DNA from: Paraburkholderia rhizosphaerae
Lineage (GTDB): Bacteria; Pseudomonadota; Gammaproteobacteria; Burkholderiales; Burkholderiaceae
Assembly (NCBI RefSeq): GCF_004366595.1
Contig: NZ_SORE01000019.1
Coordinates: 96,291 to 160,290, forward strand
DNA length: 64,000 nt
Direction of reading: 5' to 3'
The position numbers were made by a program, and so were the translations under genes. This document shows, one piece after another, positions 16,850 through 25,357 of the stretch. The notes beneath the pieces are model-generated. The model saw nothing but the letters and a program-made list of their open reading frames with translations, was not told the origin of the DNA and searched no databases. The first letter of the stretch is position 1; each line of letters opens with the position of its first letter.

Positions 16850-19800
16850 ATGAACATATCCCGATTCTTCATCGACCGGCCGATCTTCGCGGGCGTGCTA
16901 TCGATGCTGATTCTGCTCGGCGGCCTGATCTCGCTCGAGCTTCTGCCGTTTGCCGAATATCCGGAAGTCGTGCCGCCCTCGGTGGTCGTGAAGGCGCAAT
17001 ACCCAGGCGCGAACCCGAAGGTGATCGCGGAGACCGTCGCATCGCCGATCGAGGAACAGATCAACGGCGTCGAGAACATGCTGTACATGCAGTCGCAGGC
17101 GAATAGCGACGGCAATATGACGACCACGGTCACGTTCAAGCTCGGCATGGACCCGGACCTCGCGACGCAGCTCGTGCAGAACCGCGTGAACCAGGCACTG
17201 CCGCGCCTGCCCGACGAAGTGCAGCGCCTCGGCATCACGACCATCAAAAGCTCGCCGACACTGACGATGGGCGTGAACCTCGTGTCGCCGGACGGCCGCT
17301 ACGACATGACGTATCTGCGCAATTACGCGCTGATCAACGTGAAGGACCGGTTGAGCCGGATTCCGGGCGTCGGCGAAGTGCAATTGTGGGGCTCCGGCGA
17401 CTACGCGATGCGCATCTGGCTCGATCCGCAGAAGATCGCCGAGCACAACATGACCGCGACCGACGTGGTCAACGCGATCCGCGAGCAGAACATTCAGGTG
17501 GCCGCGGGTATCGTCGGCGGTGCGCCGTCGAATGCGCCGCTGCAGCTGAACGTGAACGCGCGCGGGCGCCTGACGACCGCCGACGAATTCCGCGACATCG
17601 TGCTGAAAGCGTCGCCGGACGGTGCGGTCACGCACCTGGGCGACGTCGCGCGGGTCGATCTCGATGCGCAGGAATATGGGCTGCGCGCGATGCTCGACAA
17701 CAAGCAGGCGGTGATGATGATCATCAACCAGCAGCCTGGCGCGAACTCACTGGCGATCGCGCAGAACGTGTACTCGACGATGAAGGAACTGAAGGCCGAT
17801 ATGCCGGCCGGCGTCGACTACAAGATCGCGTATGACCCGACCGAATTCGTGCGCGACAGTATCAAGGCGGTGATTCACACGCTGATCGAGGCGATCGTGC
17901 TGGTGGTGATCGTCGTGATCGTGTTCCTGCAGACCTGGCGCGCGTCGATCATTCCGCTGCTCGCCGTGCCGGTGTCGATTGTCGGCACGTTCTCGCTGAT
18001 GCTCGCGTTCGGCTTCACGATCAACGCGCTATCGCTATTCGGCATGGTGCTCGCGATCGGTATCGTGGTCGACGATGCGATCGTGGTCGTCGAAAACGTC
18101 GAACGGAACATCAGCAACGGGCTGACCGCGCGCGAGGCCACTTACGCGGCGATGCGCGAGGTGAGCGGACCGATTATCGCGATCGCCTGTACGCTGGTCG
18201 CGGTGTTCGTGCCGCTCGCGTTCATGAGCGGGCTGACCGGCCAGTTCTACAAGCAGTTCGCGATGACCATCGCGATCTCGACGGTGATCTCCGCGTTCAA
18301 TTCGCTGACGCTGTCGCCGGCGCTGTCCGCGCTACTGCTGAAGGACCACCATGCGCCGAAGGATTGGCTCACGCGGGTGATGGACAAGGTGCTCGGCCGC
18401 TTCTTTCATCACTTCAACCACGTGTTCAACCGCGGCTCGGAGAACTACAGCAAGGGCATTAGAGGCGTGATCGGCCATCGCGCGATCATGCTGGGCGTCT
18501 ATGCAGTGCTGCTCTTCTGCGCCGGCCTGATGGCGAAGATCGTGCCGGGCGGCTTCGTGCCCGCGCAGGACAAGGACTACGTGATCTGCTTCGCGCAACT
18601 GCCCAACGGCGCGTCGATCGATCGCACCGAAGACGTGATCCGCCAGATGAGCGAAATCGCGCTGAAGCAGCCCGGCGTGCAGCACGCAGTCGCGTTTCCG
18701 GGACTTTCGGTGAACGGCTTCACCAACTCGTCGAGTGCCGGCATCATGTTCGCGAAGCTGTATCCGTCGGCGGAGCGCGGCAAGGGCGAATCGGGCAATG
18801 AAATTGCCGCGGCGCTGAACCAGAAGTACGCGGGCATCAAGGGCGCGTTTGTCGCGGTGTTCCCGCCGCCGCCGGTGCTCGGTCTCGGTACGCTCGGCGG
18901 CTTCAAGATGCAGCTCGAGGACCGCGGCGCGCTCGGCTACGACGCGCTCAATAGCGCGGTGCAGGCATTCGTGAAGAAGGCCGCGCAAACGCCGGAGCTC
19001 GGGCCGACCTTCTCGAGCTACCAGATCAACAACCCGCAACTGAACGTCGATCTGAACCGCGTGCGCGCAAAGCAACTGGGCGTGTCGATCACCGATGTGT
19101 TCGATACGATGCAGATCTACCTTGGCTCGCTGTACATCAACGACTTCAACCGCTTCGGCCGCGTCTATCAGGTCCGCGTGCAGGCCGATGCGCCGTTCCG
19201 CGCGAACGCCGCCGATATCGGTTTGCTGAAGACACGCAACGCGGCGGGCGAGATGGTGCCGCTGTCGTCGCTGGTGAAGGTGACGCCGACTTACGGTCCG
19301 GAAATGGTGGTGCGCTACAACGCATTCACGGCCGCGGATATCAACGGCGGTCCGGCGCCCGGCTTCTCGTCGGACCAGGCGCAGGCGGCGGCTGAACGGA
19401 TTGCCGCGCAAGTGCTGCCGCGCGGCATCAAGTACGAATGGACCGACCTCACCTATCAGCAGATTCTCGCCGGCGACTCCGCGCTGTGGATCTTCCCGAT
19501 CAGCGTGCTGCTCGTGTTCCTCGTGCTCGCCGCGCTGTACGAGAGCCTGACGCTGCCGCTCGCGGTGATCCTGATCGTGCCGATGAGTCTGCTGTCCGCG
19601 TTGACCGGCGTCTGGCTCACACGCGGCGACAACAACATCTTCACGCAGATCGGCTTGATGGTGCTGGTGGGGCTATCGGCGAAGAACGCGATCCTGATCG
19701 TCGAATTCGCGCGCGAGCTCGAGATGAGCGGGCGCTCGATCGTCGAAGCCGCGATCGAGGCGAGCCGCCTGCGGCTGCGGCCGATTCTGATGACGTCGAT

Positions 19801-20035
19801 CGCGTTCATCATGGGTGTGGTGCCGCTCGTCGTGTCGGTCGGCGCCGGCGCGGAAATGCGCCACGCGATGGGCGTTGCGGTGTTCTTCGGGATGCTAGGC
19901 GTGACTTTCTTCGGGCTGATGCTCACGCCGGTGTTCTACGTCGTGCTGCGCAAGCTGAGCGGTGACGAGCACCTGGTCGACAAGCACGGCAATCATCCGC
20001 ATGTGCAGGTCGCGCAATCCGTCTATGAAGAATAA
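16850..20035 (+). CDS. RND multidrug efflux transporter (MexF/CeoB/BpeF-like)
   Basis: This 1061-residue HAE-1 family RND pump is an inner-membrane proton-driven trimer that exports drugs from the periplasm. Twelve membrane helices flank two large periplasmic loops. The proton relay is visible as the double aspartate in GIVVDDAIVVVENVERN and the lysine in VGLSAKNAILIVEFARE. The N-terminus (MNISRFFIDRPIFAGVLSML) and the loop VENMLYMQSQANSDGNM are typical of the MexF branch, whose substrates often include chloramphenicol, trimethoprim and fluoroquinolones. That substrate range is family knowledge, not visible here. Complete, with no frame damage. Confidence 0.93.
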   Translation: MNISRFFIDRPIFAGVLSMLILLGGLISLELLPFAEYPEVVPPSVVVKAQYPGANPKVIAETVASPIEEQINGVENMLYMQSQANSDGNMTTTVTFKLGMDPDLATQLVQNRVNQALPRLPDEVQRLGITTIKSSPTLTMGVNLVSPDGRYDMTYLRNYALINVKDRLSRIPGVGEVQLWGSGDYAMRIWLDPQKIAEHNMTATDVVNAIREQNIQVAAGIVGGAPSNAPLQLNVNARGRLTTADEFRDIVLKASPDGAVTHLGDVARVDLDAQEYGLRAMLDNKQAVMMIINQQPGANSLAIAQNVYSTMKELKADMPAGVDYKIAYDPTEFVRDSIKAVIHTLIEAIVLVVIVVIVFLQTWRASIIPLLAVPVSIVGTFSLMLAFGFTINALSLFGMVLAIGIVVDDAIVVVENVERNISNGLTAREATYAAMREVSGPIIAIACTLVAVFVPLAFMSGLTGQFYKQFAMTIAISTVISAFNSLTLSPALSALLLKDHHAPKDWLTRVMDKVLGRFFHHFNHVFNRGSENYSKGIRGVIGHRAIMLGVYAVLLFCAGLMAKIVPGGFVPAQDKDYVICFAQLPNGASIDRTEDVIRQMSEIALKQPGVQHAVAFPGLSVNGFTNSSSAGIMFAKLYPSAERGKGESGNEIAAALNQKYAGIKGAFVAVFPPPPVLGLGTLGGFKMQLEDRGALGYDALNSAVQAFVKKAAQTPELGPTFSSYQINNPQLNVDLNRVRAKQLGVSITDVFDTMQIYLGSLYINDFNRFGRVYQVRVQADAPFRANAADIGLLKTRNAAGEMVPLSSLVKVTPTYGPEMVVRYNAFTAADINGGPAPGFSSDQAQAAAERIAAQVLPRGIKYEWTDLTYQQILAGDSALWIFPISVLLVFLVLAALYESLTLPLAVILIVPMSLLSALTGVWLTRGDNNIFTQIGLMVLVGLSAKNAILIVEFARELEMSGRSIVEAAIEASRLRLRPILMTSIAFIMGVVPLVVSVGAGAEMRHAMGVAVFFGMLGVTFFGLMLTPVFYVVLRKLSGDEHLVDKHGNHPHVQVAQSVYEE

Positions 20036-20045
20036 AGGGCACACG

Positions 20046-21581
20046 ATGAAAACACTTCCAATCGACGGGTTCATGAAGAGACCGGCACTGCTGCCGGCTT
20101 TGCTGACCGCCTTGTTCACAATGGCTGGCTGCTCGCTTGCGCCAACCTACAAGGTGCCGGACGCGCAGGTCGCGCCCGCTTACAGGGAAACGGCGCCCGA
20201 CTTCACGCAGACGGCGATCAAGGTGCCGACCGACGGCACCTGGAAAACCGCTCAGCCGTCCGAGGCGATCGCGCGTGGAGAATGGTGGACCATCTTCAAC
20301 GACACGACGCTCGACTCGCTCGAACAGCAGGCGCACGACGCGAACCAGAACGTGAAGGCGGCGGTCGCGCGCGTGAAGGAAGCGCGCGCATTGAATCAGG
20401 TCGCGCGCGCGGGCTTCTTTCCGACGCTCAACGCGGGCTTCGGTCCGACACGCCAGCAGATCTCCGCGGTGTCGTTCCTGCAGCCGGACGGTACGCATAT
20501 TCCGGAGCAGACGATCTGGCGTGCCCAGGCGAGCGCATCGTATGAGGTCGATCTGTTTGGGCGCGTCGATTCGGACTACAACGCGACCAAAGCAGATGCG
20601 CAGGAAACCGAGGCGCTGCTGCGCTCGGTGCTGCTCGCGTTACAGGCCGACGTCGCGCAGAACTACTTCGGGCTGCGCGAGCTCGACGCGGAGTCAGCCG
20701 TGCTTGCGAACGCGGTCGACCTGCGCGAGCAGGCGCTCAAGCTCGTGCAGGACCGCTTCAACGACGGCGAGATCAGCGAGCTCGATGTCGCGCGCGCGAA
20801 CGCCGAGCTCGAACGCACGCGCTCGGACTTGATGACCGTGCAGCGGCTGCGCGCGGCATCCGAGCATAGTCTTGCCGTGCTGCTCGGCAAGACGCCGTCC
20901 GAGTTCACGTTGGCGGCCCATCCGCTGACACCGGTCGAAGTGCGCATCCCGCCGGGATTGCCGTCGGCGCTGCTCGAGCGGCGGCCCGATATCGCCGCGG
21001 CCGAGCGCGCGATGGCCGCGGCCAACGCGCGCATCGGCATTGCACGCGCCGCGTACTTTCCGTCGCTGGTGCTGACCGGCAACGCGGGCTTCGAGGCCGC
21101 GACGCTCGCGGACCTGTTCCGCGCGAGCAGCTGGGCGTTTCTCGCGGGGCCGGCGGCCGGCACCGTGCTCACGCAGACCCTGTTCGACGGCGGCCGGCGC
21201 AAGGGCAATCTCGCGAACGCGCACGCGCAGTTCGACGAGCAGGTCGCGAACTACCGTGAGCAGGTGCTGGTTGCGTTCCAGCAGGTCGAAGACAATCTGT
21301 CGGACCTGCGCATTCTGGAAGGCCAGACCCAGACGGAAGGACGCGCGGTCGACGCATCGTCGCGTGCCGCGCATCTGTCGCGGGTCCAGTACAACGAGGG
21401 CGCGGTGAACTACCTCGATGTGATCGACGCGGAACGCACGGTGCTGGATGCGCGCCGCGTGGCGGTGCAACTCGAAGGCGTGCAGGCGGCATCGACCGTC
21501 AATCTGATTCGCGCGCTCGGCGGCGGCTGGGGCGACGTCATGCCGAAACCGCCGGAAGAACCGAGCCTCGCGAAGCAGTAA
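20046..21581 (+). CDS. RND outer-membrane efflux lipoprotein (OprN/OpcM-like)
   Basis: This 511-residue TolC-type outer-membrane factor completes the tripartite pump. A signal peptide ends in the lipobox MAGC (Cys29). Two OEP repeats follow, each a long helix pair with beta strands. Family marks are GEWWTIFNDTTLDSLEQQA and LLERRPDIAAAERAMAAANARIGIARAAYFPSL. The start at 20046 gives the signal peptide and lies 10 bp after the pump stop, with AAAGGG upstream; the frame is open to 19962 inside the pump gene. A strong hairpin follows the stop. Confidence 0.9.
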   Translation: MKTLPIDGFMKRPALLPALLTALFTMAGCSLAPTYKVPDAQVAPAYRETAPDFTQTAIKVPTDGTWKTAQPSEAIARGEWWTIFNDTTLDSLEQQAHDANQNVKAAVARVKEARALNQVARAGFFPTLNAGFGPTRQQISAVSFLQPDGTHIPEQTIWRAQASASYEVDLFGRVDSDYNATKADAQETEALLRSVLLALQADVAQNYFGLRELDAESAVLANAVDLREQALKLVQDRFNDGEISELDVARANAELERTRSDLMTVQRLRAASEHSLAVLLGKTPSEFTLAAHPLTPVEVRIPPGLPSALLERRPDIAAAERAMAAANARIGIARAAYFPSLVLTGNAGFEAATLADLFRASSWAFLAGPAAGTVLTQTLFDGGRRKGNLANAHAQFDEQVANYREQVLVAFQQVEDNLSDLRILEGQTQTEGRAVDASSRAAHLSRVQYNEGAVNYLDVIDAERTVLDARRVAVQLEGVQAASTVNLIRALGGGWGDVMPKPPEEPSLAKQ

Positions 21582-21587
21582 GCGCGC

Positions 21588-21624
21588 CTGGCGCTCCGCA
21601 CGATAACGGCGTTCGGAGCGCCAG
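21588..21624 (+). terminator. strong hairpin at end of RND operon
   Basis: CTGGCGCTCCG (21588-21598) and CGGAGCGCCAG (21614-21624) form a perfect 11-bp stem with a 15-nt loop, starting six bases after the stop codon. There is no T-tract, so it may be a processing or stabilising hairpin rather than an intrinsic terminator. Confidence 0.55.
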
Positions 21625-21677
21625 CCGTTCACGGACGCGCAATTCGCGTTACGTCAGGCCATGTGTCTGTTGGCGTG

Positions 21678-21755
21678 TGCAACAGGCACATGCAACAGGC
21701 ACGTGCAACGGGCACGTGCAACGGGCGCGTGCGGCGGACGCATGCAGCGCCCGCG
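21678..21755 (+). repeat. 13-bp tandem repeat, six degenerate copies
   Basis: Six consecutive 13-bp units begin with TGC (first two TGCAACAGGCACA and TGCAACAGGCACG) and decay toward the right end (TGCAGCGCCCGCG). The array lies in the intergenic region between the RND operon and a convergent periplasmic protein gene. No function is apparent. Confidence 0.85.
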
Positions 21756-21809
21756 TGCGCCAGCCGTGGAATCCCAGCGTAAGACAGCGCAGCGCGTCGC
21801 GCCGCACAC

Positions 21810-22400
21810 TCATTGCGCTGCGGCGCGCGGCTGCACCTGCACCGCCACGGCCGCTTCGAACACCGCTCGCACCGAATCGCCAGCCTTCACGTGATCGATA
21901 TCGATGCCGGGCGACACATCGAGGCGTACCGTGCGGGTCGGTCCGCGCAACACGATGACCCGCTTCTTCCGGTCGACCTGCTGCACGGTCGCTATCACAT
22001 CGACACGGTGCACCATCGCAGTACGCCCTTCTGACGCCGGAACCGCCGCACTGGTGTCGACCCGCTCGCGAATACCGCTTCCGCGAGTTTTATCGAGTTG
22101 CAGCAGCAGCGCATGCTGGTACGCGATGTCGAGCATGTCGCCGACATGCAGCTTCGACACATCCGCAATGGCCGGGTCGATCGCGACCTCCTCGACTTCG
22201 CCGTGCGGCCCTTTAATAGTCACGCTATTCGCGCCCGCATTGACAGCTACCACCTGCGCTTGCACGCGAACGGGTGGAAGCGCGGCAACCGCGCCGCGTA
22301 CCGCTTGCGGTTCGGAGCTTTGCGCATTCGCCACTGGCATGTTGAATGTCACTGAAACCAGTAATGCGGCGGCATAAATTTTCGCGTAGTCAACTGGCAT
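21810..22400 (-). CDS. exported protein with two similar beta-rich repeats, unknown function
   Basis: This 196-residue protein begins with a signal peptide probably cut after ANA (VTFNMPVANA). The mature part contains two related segments. One is VQAQVVAVNAGANSVTIKG followed by VGDMLDIAYQHALLLQL. The other is VIATVQQVDRKKRVIVLRG followed by AGDSVRAVFEAAVAVQV. Each has a beta-rich pattern closing with a G-D motif, suggesting an internal duplication of an OB-like or CusF-like barrel. I cannot name a function. It is transcribed alone, convergent with the RND operon. Confidence 0.72.
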   Translation of the reverse strand: MPVDYAKIYAAALLVSVTFNMPVANAQSSEPQAVRGAVAALPPVRVQAQVVAVNAGANSVTIKGPHGEVEEVAIDPAIADVSKLHVGDMLDIAYQHALLLQLDKTRGSGIRERVDTSAAVPASEGRTAMVHRVDVIATVQQVDRKKRVIVLRGPTRTVRLDVSPGIDIDHVKAGDSVRAVFEAAVAVQVQPRAAAQ

Positions 22401-23026
22401 TCAAGTCTCCTTATTCAATACATGATTACCCGACATGAATACACCGCTCTGATTTCCTTCCACGAGCGCTAAACGACTTGAATATACCGGCTCAATAATA
22501 TGACATTATTTATTCAAATCAGATCGAGACATTGAAATCGGCGGCGGCGGTCTGTGGAGGATATAACATCGCAAATCAAAACCCTGATATATCAAAGAAA
22601 TACAGCCCGCCGATTGACGACGGCCGCCTGCTTCGCCCGTGCAATAGGCGTCCGCGCCGGGTTACGCGCTTGCTCGATCCTGTGTTCAATGCAACGCCGA
22701 ATAAAACCCAATTGATATACGTTGCCGCACATAAAAGCCGCGTCGATTATAAGACCAGGCTCATCGTTATGCTATCTGAATCTTCATTTCATAGGGAAAA
22801 TACATTACATTCAGCAGACGATGATATTTTCCTGGAAAGTGTCAAAGACGGTAAAAAGCGAACTATTAATATCTGAAAAGAAGACGTTCTTACATTGATC
22901 GGATTGGGATGCGCGAGGGTCGGACGTCGCGTTTTCCGCGAGGGCCGCTTTAGGGCGGAAATCTTACGTACTTCCGGACAGTGGCGCGGTGCGCCCCCGA
23001 ACGGATTTCCTACGGATGAAACGAAA
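22401..23026. other. AT-richer intergenic region, no convincing gene
   Basis: About 630 bp are clearly lower in GC than the rest of the window. An AT-rich tract at 22480-22520 has -10-like elements (for example AATAATATGACATTATTTATT split around the centre). A 35-codon frame from ATG 22769 to 22876 (MLSESSFHRENTLHSADDD) has no detectable family and no ribosome binding site. It may be transferred DNA or a promoter-rich regulatory region. Confidence 0.45.
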
Positions 23027-23431
23027 ATGCGATCCATGACTGAAAATTTGCCGAGCGTTGCCCGCAGAATGTTGGCCGGCAGGATGTTGACCGACGGCGC
23101 CACTGTCGATGCCGTCGCTGACGCGCTCCATATATCGGCCTACACCGTGCGCCGCTACAAAACCATTCTCGATGACGGCGGCCTTGACGCATTGAGCAAA
23201 ATCAGTATTGGCGGCCGTACTTCGGTGCTCGACGATACCGCGCGGCAATGGATCGCCGATGCGTTGCGCGGCTCGGCGAAAGAGCATGGCTTTCCGAGCG
23301 ACGCGTGGACCAATGGACGATTGCGCGAACTGATCGGCTCGCGTTTTGGTGTGCACTATTCACGCGTCTATACCTGGCAGATCGCGACTGACCTCGGCCT
23401 TGGACACCGGTTGTCGAAATCGCGTCGCTAA
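23027..23431 (+). CDS. stand-alone winged-HTH protein resembling IS630-type transposase N-terminus
   Basis: This 134-residue protein has two DNA-binding modules. One is a Homeodomain-like HTH (MLTDGATVDAVADALHISAYTVRRYKTIL, shown in part). The other is a winged HTH of the type found before the DDE domain of IS630/Tc1-like transposases (LRELIGSRFGVHYSRVYTWQIATDLGLG). The protein stops right after the second module. No DDE catalytic domain follows in any frame, and no terminal inverted repeats were seen. It is either a decayed element or a domesticated regulator. ATG 23036 is an alternative start. The flanks are AT-richer than average. Confidence 0.65.
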   Translation: MRSMTENLPSVARRMLAGRMLTDGATVDAVADALHISAYTVRRYKTILDDGGLDALSKISIGGRTSVLDDTARQWIADALRGSAKEHGFPSDAWTNGRLRELIGSRFGVHYSRVYTWQIATDLGLGHRLSKSRR

Positions 23432-23492
23432 CGTACCCGCAGCAGCAAAACCGCCGCCGCTCACTTCTCCCCTGATTACAGCGCGCGAAAAA

Positions 23493-23518
23493 AAGGCGCC
23501 ACGTAACCGTGGCGCCTT
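23493..23518 (-). terminator. strong intrinsic terminator, minus strand
   Basis: A perfect 11-bp stem with a TAAC/GTTA loop is followed on the minus strand by seven T residues (A-run at 23488-23494). On the plus strand it has no following T-tract, so it does not suit the HTH gene that ends at 23431. Confidence 0.75.
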
Positions 23519-23524
23519 AAAAAA

Positions 23525-23555
23525 GTTCTAGCCATTCCGAGGGCCGTGCTAGAAC
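23525..23555 (-). terminator. second intrinsic terminator, minus strand
   Basis: GTTCTAGC (23525-23532) and GCTAGAAC (23548-23555) form a perfect 8-bp stem with a 15-nt loop. Read on the minus strand, it is followed directly by six T residues (complement of the A-run 23519-23524). Confidence 0.65.
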
Positions 23556-23920
23556 CTGAGAGACAGAATCCGAAAGCCGCGCGCGCGTCACCTGCGTCGA
23601 AAGTCAGGTGTGCTAGCCACGCAAACATATTGGGGAATCCACACGATGTGAATACCACGGCGCGACGACAAGATAATGAAAGCAGCCGCGCCCAACCTGT
23701 AAAACATAAACCTGCGCTTTCGAAATGAAGTTCCATTTTTTATGGTTATGCTGACCAAGTCAAGCAAAATCTTCCCGTGCCCGCTAATCCTGAAAAACCG
23801 TTCAGGTACAATGAAACGGACACTTAAACGTTTCGAGCCGCGCGCATCGGACACGGCGTGACATACTCATCGCTGCACGCCAATATGGTTAATCCGGAAT
23901 GAAGTTTCAAAAAAATTAAC

Positions 23921-24769
23921 ATGAAAAGGCCATCGACCGCCGTTGCCGTTTCCACTGTTGCCGCCGGAACGATCCGGGAAAAGGAAGGGACTGGCGAGGA
24001 AGTCACTGCGCTCGCGCGAGGCTTGACCGTGCTACGCCAGGTCGCCGCCGCCCATGCGCCCATTAGTAACCGCGAATTGACCGCGCTGACCGGCATTCCC
24101 AAACCGACCGTTTCGCGTATTACCGCGACGCTCGTCAGCGCCGGCTTTCTGTTTCAGTTGCCGGACAGCGAGCGCTTCGTATTGACCTCGTCGGTACTCG
24201 AACTCAGCAACGGCTTTCTGCGTAACTTCGATATTCGCGCGCGGGCCCGCCCCTTTCTGCTCGAACTCGCCGAACGGACATCGCTGTCCGTCCATCTCGC
24301 GGTGCGTGACCGGCTCGACATGGTTGTCATCGATGCGATCAAGCCGCGCTCGGCGGTACTGGTATCGCGGCTCGACGTCGGCTCGCGGATGGACGTCGCG
24401 CGCACCGCGGTCGGCCGCGCGTATCTGTGCGCGCTCGATGCGGCTGAACGCCGGCAGCTTCTGCTCGGCCTGCAAGCAGCCACCGGCGACGACTGGGCAT
24501 CGCTTAGCGGGCGTTTGGACGCCGCGATGCGGGAAACAGCCGAACGCGGTTTTTCGATCGCGCTCGGCGAATGGTACGAAGGCCTGAATGCGATCGCCAC
24601 CGCGTTTATCGGACCGTCCGGCGAACGCTATGCGGTCAACTGTGGCGGCCCCGCGCTTCAGTGTCCGCGCGACTGGCTCGAGACCCGCGCGGCCCCGGCG
24701 CTGATCGAATGCGTCGCGAAAATAACGCGGGAAATCGGCGGCACACCCGGCCTGCACGTTGACAACTAG
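23921..24769 (+). CDS. IclR family transcriptional regulator
   Basis: This 282-residue regulator begins with about 28 low-complexity residues. The IclR winged HTH follows (VTALARGLTVLRQVAAAHAPISNRELTALTGIPKPTVSRITATLV, abbreviated here). The C-terminal effector domain has the usual flow: LSVHLAVRDRLDMVVIDAI, then DVARTAVGRAYLCAL, then ERGFSIALGEWYEGLNAIA. Members usually control catabolic operons in response to small aromatic or aliphatic acids. No obvious target operon is adjacent: the next genes encode an efflux system 590 bp away. The upstream region is AT-rich. Confidence 0.87.
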   Translation: MKRPSTAVAVSTVAAGTIREKEGTGEEVTALARGLTVLRQVAAAHAPISNRELTALTGIPKPTVSRITATLVSAGFLFQLPDSERFVLTSSVLELSNGFLRNFDIRARARPFLLELAERTSLSVHLAVRDRLDMVVIDAIKPRSAVLVSRLDVGSRMDVARTAVGRAYLCALDAAERRQLLLGLQAATGDDWASLSGRLDAAMRETAERGFSIALGEWYEGLNAIATAFIGPSGERYAVNCGGPALQCPRDWLETRAAPALIECVAKITREIGGTPGLHVDN

Positions 24770-25357
24770 CTTTGTGCGCGACGCGTTGCCGCGCAACCGC
24801 TTTCCGCGCGATGCCTTCCCGTGGGGCGCCGTCCCGCGCGGCGTCGTTTTCAATCTGTAACCTACGTAACCTTGCGAAAGAAACCCGCTCTGGACTGTAA
24901 CCAGGGGGGGACGTAGCATCATGCTTTCCTGCGGGCCATGCCCGCCGGTGCATCGCAGTTGCGAGGGGGTTCGACCGCCGCGGCAGCCGCACCGCCAAAG
25001 CATCGGCGCGTCGATACTGACGGTGAAAGCGAGCGCCGCGCGGCATCGGCCCCTGCGTGCCGCGCGCGACGCGCCACCTGCACGCTGACGCCGGACGCTG
25101 CGTCCGGACGGTCTATCGCCGTTTGGCCTGACGCGCCGCATCACGCTCTTTGCCTCGCTCTTTGTCCGGCTCGAGTCTCTGCTTTGACTCATTTTTAACG
25201 CCGCATCGCGTTTCGCTCATCGGCCGCGCGCCTACCGATGAGTGCTCCACACGCCCGATCCCTGTGCCGATCGCCATATCGATACGCGGATGACCGTGTA
25301 GAGTCGCGATGCTCCGTAGATTTGCACAACACACACGTCAGCCAGTTGATAGAACCG
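24770..25357. other. intergenic region upstream of mdtA-like gene
   Basis: About 590 bp have no convincing coding sequence. Several frames are open because of high GC, but their translations are Arg/Ala-rich and lack family similarity. The region should hold the mdtABC promoter, most likely in the AT-richer stretch 25185-25215 or near 25290-25350. No regulator or clear operator was found. Confidence 0.5.

Larger units (their letters stand above)
23486..23735 (-). ncRNA. candidate small RNA with two successive terminators
   Basis: On the minus strand, hairpin GTTCTAGC/GCTAGAAC is followed by TTTTTT, then by a perfect 11-bp hairpin AAGGCGCCACG/CGTGGCGCCTT and TTTTTTT. No minus-strand gene ends here, so the terminators probably belong to a short RNA. 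A -35-like TTGACT (revcomp of 23758-23763) followed 15 bases later by TAAAAA suggests a start near 23735. Exact ends are guesses. Confidence 0.38.

Noticed and set aside
22532..22876. 114-codon frame in the AT-richer patch
   Set aside because: TTG start without ribosome binding site, no family match, composition not protein-like over its first half.
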